Positions 1-6,671 of a DNA stretch of 16,041 nt are shown piece by piece; the first letter of the stretch is position 1, and each line of letters opens with the position of its first letter. Both the position numbers and the translations under genes were made by a program. A model generated the notes under the pieces. It searched no databases. It had not been told where the DNA came from and worked only from the letters and a program-made list of their open reading frames with translations. Source of the DNA: Opitutaceae bacterium (lineage in GTDB: Bacteria > Verrucomicrobiota > Verrucomicrobiia > Opitutales > Opitutaceae); the NCBI GenBank assembly GCA_005786775.1, contig SYDD01000217.1:1-16041 (forward strand). Direction: 5' to 3'.

Positions 1-519
1 GAGCAGGGCGTTGGGCCCGAGGGAGAGCGTGATGCGCTCGAGGTTGTAGTTGTCGGTGGGCTCGAGGGCGGTGAAGAAATCGTGCGAGATCGATTGGTTG
101 CCGGCATTGGTGTTGAAGCCGCGGATGGAGTAGGACTGCCCCGTGCCGAAGCGCATCTGCGTGCCGCCGGCGCGATTGGCGTCGGTATTGTCACCCTCGG
201 TCGCATCGACACTCGGCGTATAGAGAAGTGCCTGGTCGAAGGAGTTGACGCCAAGGTCGCGAAGAAACTCCGGCGTCAAAATCGTGAGCGACGCCCCGAC
301 GTCTCGCAGGTCGGTACGCATGCGGGTGCCGGCCAGCGTCTCGGTGGCGGCGTAGCCGGTGTCCTTTTCCGAGGAGACCTCGAAGGGGGTGAGAATGACC
401 GCCTCGGACGCGGCCCGCGCGGGCGCCGGGGCGGCGGGCATGGTTTGAGCGATGGCGGCGGGAGAGCCGTGCGTTACGATTATGCAGGCGAGCCAGGCGC
501 GGGTTGAGAGCGATTTCAT
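1..519 (-). CDS. TonB-dependent receptor, N-terminal part (runs off left edge)
   Basis: Reading the minus strand from the ATG at 519 gives 173 codons open to the window edge. The product begins with a signal peptide (about residues 1-25, MKSLSTRAWLACIIVTHG then an Ala-rich stretch ending AIAQ). The segment ILTPFEVSSEKDTGY follows at about residues 47-61, then a plug domain: GTRMRTDLRDVGASLTI, the helix FLRDLGVNSFDQAL, SIRGFNT and NYNLERITLSLGPNALL. This is the classic start of an outer-membrane receptor that imports a bulky substrate using TonB energy; the substrate cannot be told. The LTPFEV block is shared with the complete receptor at 3493-6399, so the two are paralogues. There is no Shine-Dalgarno sequence before the ATG (the 10 bases upstream are pyrimidine-rich). 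The beta-barrel lies outside the window. Family assignment is firm; the start is likely because the signal peptide begins exactly there. Confidence 0.93.
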   Translation of the reverse strand, partial: MKSLSTRAWLACIIVTHGSPAAIAQTMPAAPAPARAASEAVILTPFEVSSEKDTGYAATETLAGTRMRTDLRDVGASLTILTPEFLRDLGVNSFDQALLYTPSVDATEGDNTDANRAGGTQMRFGTGQSYSIRGFNTNAGNQSISHDFFTALEPTDNYNLERITLSLGPNALL

Positions 520-982
520 AAGGAGGGGCTAGGGGCAGACCCGGAGGATTCGGGCGAAACTGCAACCGGCGGGGAAAGGAATCGGATTGAGGGAGAACTG
601 GATTTCAGGGGAACGGACCCGACGGGGCTTCAGGGGGGAGTGCCCTTACTTCAGCTCAGGCGCGGTTTGGAAAAAGCCGGTCAGGATCTTAGCCGGACGA
701 AGATGGAGGCGAGGGTGATCATGCCGGAGAAGCGGGAGCGGAACTTTTTGTCGCGGGTGGCGATGACGGCGGAGGGACCTGAGTTGGGCTGCACGGAGGC
801 TGGTCGCGGCAGCAGCCTCGTGATCTGCGCGGTGGTTCATCGGCAGCGGAAAGGGTAACGCGACACCCCGAGCACTCTAGCAATTCAGCGTCGCAGGGTC
901 TTGACCGGGAAACGCGCGAAATCGGTTAAGGCGGCACAACGCGCCGCCCAGGCGCGCCCGCTCGTGCCCGGCCAAGAGGGGC

Positions 983-1197
983 GGCCGGACCCGGCACGGG
1001 GTCAGGCCGTGAGTCGCTAGTCGCTGCCGGCCCGATCGCGGCCCGCCACGGCTCCGGACGGGGTCCGCGCGGGGGGTGGACTGGACGCGGGGGGCGCCAA
1101 CCCCCTTGGCGGCCCGCCGGGGAGCCAATTCCTCCGCCCAAGCCCGTAGCGGAACCAAGGCGGCCGCCTTGGACTAACAATTCACGGCCTGACCCCG
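983..1197. repeat. REP-like inverted motif cluster (family A core)
   Basis: Bases 983-992 (GGCCGGACCC) and 999-1008 (GGGTCAGGCC) form a hairpin with 9 of 10 pairs and a 6-base loop. The right arm belongs to the 16-base segment CGGGGTCAGGCCGTGA (997-1012), which is repeated perfectly in inverted form at 1182-1197 (TCACGGCCTGACCCCG). The core GGCCTGACCCC also occurs in the three intergenic elements at 8356, 9121 (one mismatch) and 14691. This looks like a palindromic intergenic repeat family of REP type. No transposase gene is present here to confirm it. Confidence 0.6.
1155..1172. repeat. Perfect 18-base palindrome
   Basis: CCAAGGCGGCCGCCTTGG is identical to its reverse complement and lies inside the inverted-repeat cluster, 141 bases before the start of the SMP-30 gene. 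It could fold as a cruciform or hairpin, or be a symmetric protein-binding site. No T-tract follows on either strand, so it is not a canonical terminator. Confidence 0.55.
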
Positions 1198-1312
1198 TCG
1201 GGCCGCGGTGTGGAAGCCGAGATGGGGCGCGAGACGCCCGAGGTGCCTGTGAAATCGCGGGCGAACTGGTAAAAGGCGTTCCCTGTCCCGCCAAGATCGC
1301 TTCGCTGCACCC

Positions 1313-2212
1313 ATGCCGCCCCGCCCCCCTCAATTCCCACTCCTCCTTGTCCTCGCGTTCGGCTTCGCCCGCGCCGCCGTCCCCGCGCCCGACCTCGTCT
1401 TCGCCGCCGGCTCCGACTGGGAGGTCGTCTCTTCCGGCCACCAGTTCGCCGAGGGTATGGCCTGGGATGCGGACGGGCACCTTTACTTCACCGACGTGCC
1501 ACGGGGGCAGCTGTTCCGGGTGGATCGCGCGACGGGCGCAAAGACGCTCGTTGATGCCGCCACCGGCCGCGCCAATGGCATCGCCTTCGGACCCGACGGC
1601 CGGCTCTACGGCTGCGCGAGCGGGGACCGCTGCATCTACGCGTGGGACCCGGGAACATGGCGTAAAACCAAGGTCACCGAGGGTACCCAGTCCAACGACC
1701 TTGTCATCCTGCGCGACGGCACGATTTTCTACACGGAACCGGGCACGATGCTGGTGTGGCGCCTCGCGCCGCGCACGTTTGACCGCGAAGTGGCGGCGAA
1801 GCTCCCGTGGAGCCCCAACGGCATCGGCACCTCGCCCGACCAACGCACGCTGCTGGTCGCCGAATTCAACGGCGACACCATCCACGGCTTCCCGCTGGAG
1901 CCGGGCAACCGGGTCGCGGGCCCGGCACGGCCCGCCTACAAGGTCGCGGTGCCGGCCGACGGGCAAGGCAAGCTGGACGGCCTGATGACGCTTCCCGACG
2001 GGCGCCTGCTCATTGGCACCGCGCTGGGCCTGCAGATCGTGCCGCCTGGGTCCGCGCCCGGCGGCGCCGGCCGTCTTGTCATCGTGCCCGCGCCGCAGGG
2101 CCGCCCACGCAACAACTACGTGCGCGTCAGTCCGGACGGCGCCTGGCTCTACGAGGCCCACGCCCTCGACCTGCTGCGCCGCCGGTTGCGGCCGGAGTTC
2201 GCCCGGCCGTAG
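1313..2212 (+). CDS. Secreted SMP-30/gluconolactonase-like beta-propeller protein
   Basis: This 299-aa protein has an N-terminal signal peptide (hydrophobic stretch LLLVLAFGFARAAVPA, about residues 9-25) followed by a six-bladed propeller of the SMP-30/gluconolactonase/LRE type. Blade repeats are visible: GMAWDADGHLYFTD (48-61), NGIAFGPDGRLYG (88-100), NDLVILRDGTIFYTE (128-142), SPNGIGTSPDQRTLLVAE (167-184) and LDGLMTLPDGRLLIG (221-235). The spacing suggests that E47, N128, N169 and D222 are the metal ligands known in the family. Such enzymes hydrolyse sugar lactones or related esters; the actual substrate is unknown. It acts outside the cytoplasm. It stands alone, with no obvious Shine-Dalgarno sequence. 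The C-terminus (VRVSPDGAWLYEAH then an Arg-rich tail) is somewhat divergent but the length is normal. Confidence 0.9.
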   Translation: MPPRPPQFPLLLVLAFGFARAAVPAPDLVFAAGSDWEVVSSGHQFAEGMAWDADGHLYFTDVPRGQLFRVDRATGAKTLVDAATGRANGIAFGPDGRLYGCASGDRCIYAWDPGTWRKTKVTEGTQSNDLVILRDGTIFYTEPGTMLVWRLAPRTFDREVAAKLPWSPNGIGTSPDQRTLLVAEFNGDTIHGFPLEPGNRVAGPARPAYKVAVPADGQGKLDGLMTLPDGRLLIGTALGLQIVPPGSAPGGAGRLVIVPAPQGRPRNNYVRVSPDGAWLYEAHALDLLRRRLRPEFARP

Positions 2213-2363
2213 CGTGTCCGGAGCACCGGCGGCGAGCGGAAGGCTGCACTCGGGCTACAGGGCGCCCCAGTCGGACACCGGTCGCCCACGCGGTCGAAAG
2301 CAGCAGCACTGGACCAGGATTGGAGGCAGACCGCGGGCAGCCCGACGACGACGGGGGCAGCGT

Positions 2364-2447
2364 GTTGTCTGTTGCAAGGGCAGGTCGGGCAAACCACCCA
2401 CCCGGACGACCGAACGGACGATTGCAACAGGCAACAGGCTGAACCCG
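2364..2447. repeat. Imperfect stem-loop repeat, family B copy 1
   Basis: Arms GTTGTCTGTTGCAA (2364-2377) and TTGCAACAGGCAAC (2422-2435) pair at 13 of 14 positions around a 44-base loop. The order of motifs (CTGTTGCA, CCCACCCGG, GCAAC..GGCTGA, CCCG) recurs at 15801-15885 with many substitutions. CAACAGG occurs three times between 2425 and 2471. It lies between the SMP-30 gene and the 3' end of the convergent toxin gene. It may be a mobile non-autonomous repeat or a structured RNA; the sequence does not decide. Confidence 0.5.
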
Positions 2448-2477
2448 AGTTGCCCGCCCGACCACAACAGGTCGGGA

Positions 2478-2906
2478 TTAAACCTGCCGCGCCTCCAGCC
2501 CCAGGGCCTTCGCCGCTTCCGCTTGGCGGAGATCGTAGGTGTAAAGTTCCGCGAAGCCGTGCTGCAGTGCCGTGACCAGATGCAAACAATCGGCCGAGCG
2601 GAGAAATACCGTCTCCGGCAGCGTGATGTAGGTCCGGGCCGCGGAAGCGAGGATCGCGGCATCGAGCGGCAGCCACGTCCAGAAGCCGACCTCGTCGTCC
2701 TGGATGAACTGGCGGGTCGCGATCAGGAACTGGTCGCGGGTCCACTTCCGTTCGCGCAGTTGACGGTGGAAGACCGCCATCAGCTCCGCCCGCGCCAATT
2801 CGGAGACCAATACCTGATCCTCGGACTCCAGCAGGCTGCGAACCGCGGGCGACTCCCGTTCGGCAACGTAAAGTTTGGCCACCACCGAGGTGTCGCAGAA
2901 AATCAC
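2478..2906 (-). CDS. PIN-domain ribonuclease toxin (VapC-like)
   Basis: This 142-aa protein has the four acidic residues of the PIN nuclease fold in the right places: D5 (MIFCDTSVVAKLY), E41 (SELARAELMA), D106 (LRSADCLHLVTA) and D125 (YTYDLRQAEAAKALGLE). Length and layout are typical of VapC toxins, which cut specific RNAs using Mg2+ and stop translation when released from their antitoxin. The start is GTG at 2906, overlapping the antitoxin stop by four bases (GTGA), so the two are translationally coupled. The gene is second in a two-gene operon, which is the usual antitoxin-first order. RNA target unknown. Confidence 0.92.
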   Translation of the reverse strand: MIFCDTSVVAKLYVAERESPAVRSLLESEDQVLVSELARAELMAVFHRQLRERKWTRDQFLIATRQFIQDDEVGFWTWLPLDAAILASAARTYITLPETVFLRSADCLHLVTALQHGFAELYTYDLRQAEAAKALGLEARQV

Positions 2907-3163
2907 GGTCCACGGTCCCCCCGCACCTCGTCCAACGCCGCCCGCACGTGGTCCCCCGCCGGCTGGGCCATCATCGCCTCGTAGCCGGGCACCACGACCC
3001 GCTTGCGTGGCTGCGGCCGCACCAAGGCGGGATGCGCGAGCACGGCCACCAGTTGGCCGCGGTCGGTGATGGGAATCGGGCGCTTGGAGGCTCCGGCGCG
3101 CCGGACCGACCGCCCCGTGTCATCATGGAGCTGCTTCACCGTGAGAACCTTACGAGAGGGCAT
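2903..3163 (-). CDS. Phd/YefM-type antitoxin partner of the PIN toxin
   Basis: This 86-aa protein begins MPSRKVLTVKQLHDDTGR and continues with RPIPITDRGQLVAVLAHP (about residues 28-45). That is the Phd/YefM fold: a short strand and helix that bind DNA as a dimer, then the 'I-T-x-R-G-x-x-V-A-V-L' strand. The C-terminal half (from about residue 46, with basic RPQPRKR then an acidic end) is where such proteins bind and block the toxin. It overlaps the toxin start by four bases. By analogy it represses its own promoter, which would lie just above 3163; no operator is obvious. Family assignment rests on the N-terminal motif. Confidence 0.82.
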   Translation of the reverse strand: MPSRKVLTVKQLHDDTGRSVRRAGASKRPIPITDRGQLVAVLAHPALVRPQPRKRVVVPGYEAMMAQPAGDHVRAALDEVRGDRGP

Positions 3164-3492
3164 CCGCCACGAGAATCCGAAGCCTCCGGAAGGTCAAGAG
3201 TCACAGAGTCACTTATCCCTCCCCGGGGCGCCGGAGGGAGGGGGGCGCAACCTGCTGCTCGCTGGGGGGCGCGGCCCCGGAAGGCAGACAGCTCTTTGCG
3301 GGCTGAGCCCTGCCCCCTCTCCCCCGGCCGAAACTGGATCCGCCCATGACACGCCATCCCCGCATCCCAGCACCCCTGCTGGGCGGGTGCCCAGCCCCCG
3401 CCCTACCGGAATTCAGGGCCGACCACGCTGCCCGGCGATGCCACCTTCCGCGGACCACCCTTGGAGACCGCTCCCGCCGCGCCTGCGACGGT
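3164..3492. other. Gene-free stretch between toxin-antitoxin module and receptor 3' end
   Basis: No supported gene is present. A stem TCCCTCC (3216-3222) / GGAGGGA (3233-3239) lies upstream of the antitoxin. Two mutually exclusive hairpins lie at 3366-3395, about 100 bases beyond the stop of the receptor gene. Neither is followed by a T-tract on either strand, so I do not call an intrinsic terminator. The antitoxin promoter should be in the lower part of this stretch, but no clear -35/-10 pair is seen. Confidence 0.5.
3366..3395. repeat. Two overlapping, competing hairpins
   Basis: CCCAGCA (3366-3372) pairs with TGCTGGG (3377-3383) over a 4-base loop. GCTGGGC (3378-3384) pairs with GCCCAGC (3389-3395). 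The two stems share bases 3378-3383, so only one can form at a time. They lie downstream of the receptor stop at 3493 and may affect 3' end formation or transcript stability; this is inference. Confidence 0.4.
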
Positions 3493-6399
3493 TCAGAACC
3501 GGAAGAAGTTCGTCAGGGTGATCGACCGCGGCTCGGTGTAGCGCGGATAGCGGGCGGTCGTGCCCTGATTCGTCACATTGTTGAAGACGTTGTCGAGATT
3601 GAGCTGCGCGGCCCAATTCACCCGGCCGAGCTTCCGCGAATACTTGAAGAACGGGCTGAACACGCACTCATCCGCGTTCTGTCGCTCCGGGACCACTAGG
3701 ACGCCGGTGATGAAGAGCCCACCGGGATTGCGCCGGGCCCCGCGCGCCCACCGCACGGATCCGCCCGCGCTGAAGCCCTGCAACGCCCCCGCCCGGAAAT
3801 CATAGCGGGTGACAAAACTTCCCCGATATCGCCTCGGCTGGCGGTTGTCGTCGTTCTGACCCTCGATGTACACGTCGCTCCCGGCGAGGGCGGCATCAAT
3901 CTCGGTCGCGGACCGGCCCAGGGAAGCGAGGTGTGTGCGGGCCGCCTGCACCTTCGCCCGAAACTGGGGCACGGAGGCGGAACGGAAGTCCTGCGTCGTG
4001 GCGAACGCCAGCCGGGAGGTCCAGTTGCGGGTGGGATTGGCCGTGAGCTCCAGTTCCCAGCCCTGCGTGGTGCGATCATTCGAGTCGGAAGTGCCCAGGA
4101 TCAGATCCGGCGACGGCGTCGTGCGCCCGGTATTGAGGGCCTCATTCACCTCGGTCTGCAGGGCCGCGCTGATGTTGGTCGCGTAGTTCTCGGCCGTGTT
4201 ATCGAACCGGATCAGGTTGGCGTTGATGCGGCCGCCTAGGAGGATGAACCGCAGGCCAAGATCATTGCCGGAGCCGGAGGTCGGCTTGCGGGCGTTCCCT
4301 TGGAGATCGGTGCCGACATTGTCGGTGAACATCGCCGACTCCTGGTAGGAAGCGGTCACGGCAAGCCAGGGGGTAAGACTGAACACCGCGCCAGCGGTCT
4401 TGTTGGTTCGCCAGGTGTCAGCGCCAGGCCGGGTGGGGATTTCCGCGGCATCCTCCGATACCGGCCGGCCGGCGGCGTCCACGAACTGCGTCTCCTGGAA
4501 CACCGCGCTCAGCTGGGTCGGGAGATTGCGCGCCTGCTTCCAGTGATCGCGGCTGAGGCCGATACTGGTGCGCAGGCGCTGCTGGAAGAACGCCCCGAGA
4601 TGCTGGAACACCGCCGTGGAGAGCGACTGGTCAAAGTATTCGAGGCTGTTGGTGAAGTAGTCGACGACCCCGGGTAGCCTCGGGATCCGGAGGTTCTCCC
4701 CGTTGCCGTCCTTGAAGTAATACCAAGGGGAAACCACGTTGTTGGCGAGGCGGGCGGCCACTCCCGTGTAGCCCCGGCGGGTGATCTCCTCCTTCGTGAA
4801 GGCCCACCCCATCCCCTTGATCCGATTGATCTCGGCCCGGTGATTGGCGCTGACGATGAAGCGATGGGACGTGTTCCCGAGGGAAAGAGTCCGGAGCCCC
4901 ATCAGGCGCACGGACTGCATGTCGCGATCCTCGTAACGGCGCTGGATGGAGCCCGGGATGAAGAGCTGCTCGAAATTGGGGTTGGGGATCGTGCGGGTCG
5001 GGTCGTTGGGAAAGGCGGGATCGGGCAGCACCCGGTTGACGTCGATGAAGATGCCCCGGGCGTTGGCGCCCCAGATGTTCGCATTGCGCGTGAGGCTCTG
5101 GTCCGTGAACTCCTTCTGGCGATTGAAGGCCAGCCAGACGCTGGTGTCGCGGGAGAAGCTGTGCTGGACGGAAAGGTTCGTGGAGTGACTGACGTAGCGG
5201 ACGCGGGTGTCGGGACCGGCCCAATCCTGCGTGAGCGGGAACTGGGGATTCTGCGTCGGCAGGAACGGCAGGCGGTTGGGGTTCTGCGGATCGGTGGCGT
5301 TGGTGGCGCCCGCGCCCTGGATCAGGGTCGACACGCGGTAGGCGGGAAAGGCCGCGGTAGTCCCCGCCGAAGCCAGATTGTACAAGCTGCCGCGAATGTA
5401 CATCTGGGTGGTGTTGGCCAGGGTAGAACTGCCGGAAAGGCGCTGCATGCCCACTCCGTTGGCCTGCGTCCCGGCCCGCACGGGATCGGCGTCCTGCGCG
5501 TTGGTGCCGGAGCCGCGAACATAGGCGGTGGTCAGGTCCACCAGCGCCGTGTGACTGATGGAACTCAGCAGGCGGCCGGACTCAAAGGTGGCATCGATCA
5601 CCGTGTTGCCGTGCTTGAACGGCTGATAGCGCACGGCGCCCGCCCAGCCCCGCATATTGCGCGCGGTGTTCTCGTGCCAGCCCTCCAGGTCCGAGTCGAC
5701 GAGGTTCAGGCGCAGGGCGAGCGTGTTGTCCACCAGCACGCGATTGAGATCGGCCGTGAGCCGCTGGGAACCGCGGTCATCGAACCGGACCTGCGCCTCG
5801 TGGCTGTTGCGGAAGCGGGCCCGCTTGGACCCGGTGTTGATGGTTCCCGTGGCATCGGTGTCACCATACGAGATGCCGCCGGCGCCGCGGGAGATCTCCA
5901 TCCGCTCCAGATTGTAAGTGTCCATCGGGGCGTAAGTGGGGAATCCGTCCTTCAGCTGGCGCCCGGAGGGCAGGCCGCGGAAATTGATCCGGTTGCCGGA
6001 ACGGGCCCCGATTGCGGCGCCCACCTGCATATTGTCGTTATAGACATTTTCGGCGCCCACGGCGAACTCCATGGCCTGGAAGAAGTCCGTGATGCCAAGA
6101 TCCGCCATAAACTCCGAATTGAGGACGGAGATCGAGTTGGGCAGATTGGCCAGCGACTCATTGGTGCGCGTGCCGCTCATCGCGGTCGAGGATTCGTAGC
6201 CGACCTCGCTGCCGGCCGTGACCTCGAAGGGGGTGAGGGTGACGGGGCTGTCCGGGGTACCCGCGGCCGGTCTCGCGCTCGCCGCGGGCGCGGCGGGTGG
6301 ACTGGGCGGGGTGGCAGCGAAGGCGACCGCGGTGGCGAGGGCTCCGGCGGCCAGCAACAAACGGCCGCGCCGGAGGGAGGAGTTCAAGGGGGTCGGCAT
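3493..6399 (-). CDS. TonB-dependent outer-membrane receptor, complete
   Basis: I place the start at the ATG at 6399, giving 968 aa beginning MPTPLNSSLRRGRLLLAAG, because that begins a proper signal peptide (about residues 1-28). The frame is open 45 codons further upstream, but that extension is Arg/Pro-rich and unlikely. LTPFEV is at about 55-60. The plug domain follows (about 73-185: LPNSISVLNSEFMADLG, NRINFRGLPSGRQLKDG, NLERMEISRGAGGISYG). A long 22-strand-type barrel ends in SITLTNFFRF, with the terminal Phe expected for BAM-dependent insertion. Size is normal for the large receptors of Verrucomicrobiota and Bacteroidota. It imports a substrate too big for porins, energised by TonB-ExbBD. 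It is divergent from the sulfatase 273 bases away, so a sulfated glycan fragment is a reasonable but unproven substrate. No SusD-like partner is present. Confidence 0.95.
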   Translation of the reverse strand: MPTPLNSSLRRGRLLLAAGALATAVAFAATPPSPPAAPAASARPAAGTPDSPVTLTPFEVTAGSEVGYESSTAMSGTRTNESLANLPNSISVLNSEFMADLGITDFFQAMEFAVGAENVYNDNMQVGAAIGARSGNRINFRGLPSGRQLKDGFPTYAPMDTYNLERMEISRGAGGISYGDTDATGTINTGSKRARFRNSHEAQVRFDDRGSQRLTADLNRVLVDNTLALRLNLVDSDLEGWHENTARNMRGWAGAVRYQPFKHGNTVIDATFESGRLLSSISHTALVDLTTAYVRGSGTNAQDADPVRAGTQANGVGMQRLSGSSTLANTTQMYIRGSLYNLASAGTTAAFPAYRVSTLIQGAGATNATDPQNPNRLPFLPTQNPQFPLTQDWAGPDTRVRYVSHSTNLSVQHSFSRDTSVWLAFNRQKEFTDQSLTRNANIWGANARGIFIDVNRVLPDPAFPNDPTRTIPNPNFEQLFIPGSIQRRYEDRDMQSVRLMGLRTLSLGNTSHRFIVSANHRAEINRIKGMGWAFTKEEITRRGYTGVAARLANNVVSPWYYFKDGNGENLRIPRLPGVVDYFTNSLEYFDQSLSTAVFQHLGAFFQQRLRTSIGLSRDHWKQARNLPTQLSAVFQETQFVDAAGRPVSEDAAEIPTRPGADTWRTNKTAGAVFSLTPWLAVTASYQESAMFTDNVGTDLQGNARKPTSGSGNDLGLRFILLGGRINANLIRFDNTAENYATNISAALQTEVNEALNTGRTTPSPDLILGTSDSNDRTTQGWELELTANPTRNWTSRLAFATTQDFRSASVPQFRAKVQAARTHLASLGRSATEIDAALAGSDVYIEGQNDDNRQPRRYRGSFVTRYDFRAGALQGFSAGGSVRWARGARRNPGGLFITGVLVVPERQNADECVFSPFFKYSRKLGRVNWAAQLNLDNVFNNVTNQGTTARYPRYTEPRSITLTNFFRF

Positions 6400-6671
6400 T
6401 GGGGGTTTGGGGACTCCCTTCAATCGTGCGCTTTCACGGTTCACCGTCGATCCACTTCGGGCTGTTGCGGGGAGGGGAATTCGGGCCGCGGGGCCGCGTT
6501 GGAGCGCGGGCCTCCGCCCCCGGGCCGAACGCACCGCCCACCCTACCCCGATTCAACCTTCAGCGGACTGACCGCTTCGGGCTACGCCCCCGCCCACCAC
6601 GGTTTTTCTTGCCCGGCGGCAAGCCCGCGGGACGCTCGGGCAGCCATTCCGCTCCCTTTGTCTCGCTCCGG
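6400..6671. promoter_or_regulatory. Divergent intergenic region between receptor and sulfatase
   Basis: The 272 bases separate the receptor start (6399, minus) from the sulfatase start (6672, plus) and so must hold the promoters of both unless they start further away. A purine run (AAGGGAG, minus strand) precedes the receptor ATG by about 14 bases. I could not identify a credible -35/-10 pair or a regulator site. A small hairpin CTTGCC/GGCAAG (6608-6623) preceded by TTTTT is visible but is in the wrong order for a terminator. Confidence 0.4.

Larger units (their letters stand above)
520..1312. other. Gene-free stretch between receptor and SMP-30 gene
   Basis: I find no convincing gene in these 793 bases. 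Around 640-860 several frames are open on both strands. On the minus strand one of them ends with a reading of about 50 residues containing SAVIATRDKKFRSRF and GMITLASIFVRLRS, which looks protein-like but has no good start; it may be a degraded gene. From about 983 to 1197 there is a cluster of inverted GGCCTGACCCC motifs and a perfect 18-base palindrome, described separately. A long open frame on the minus strand across 926-2161 is an antisense shadow of the SMP-30 gene. Confidence 0.6.

Noticed and set aside
926..2161. 411-codon open frame on the minus strand
   Set aside because: It lies antisense to the SMP-30 gene, whose product has clear propeller motifs and a signal peptide. The antisense product is Arg/Gly/Pro-rich, as expected for a shadow frame in GC-rich DNA.
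6400..6534. N-terminal extension of the complete receptor to the ATG at 6534
   Set aside because: The added 45 residues are Arg/Pro-rich and would precede the signal peptide; the ATG at 6399 places the signal peptide at the true N-terminus.
6603..6623. Hairpin CTTGCC/GGCAAG next to a T-tract as a terminator
   Set aside because: The T-run precedes the hairpin on the plus strand and becomes a trailing A-run on the minus strand, so it fits a terminator in neither direction.
6297..6671. N-terminal extension of the sulfatase
   Set aside because: It would overlap the start of the divergent receptor gene and put 125 residues before a good signal peptide.
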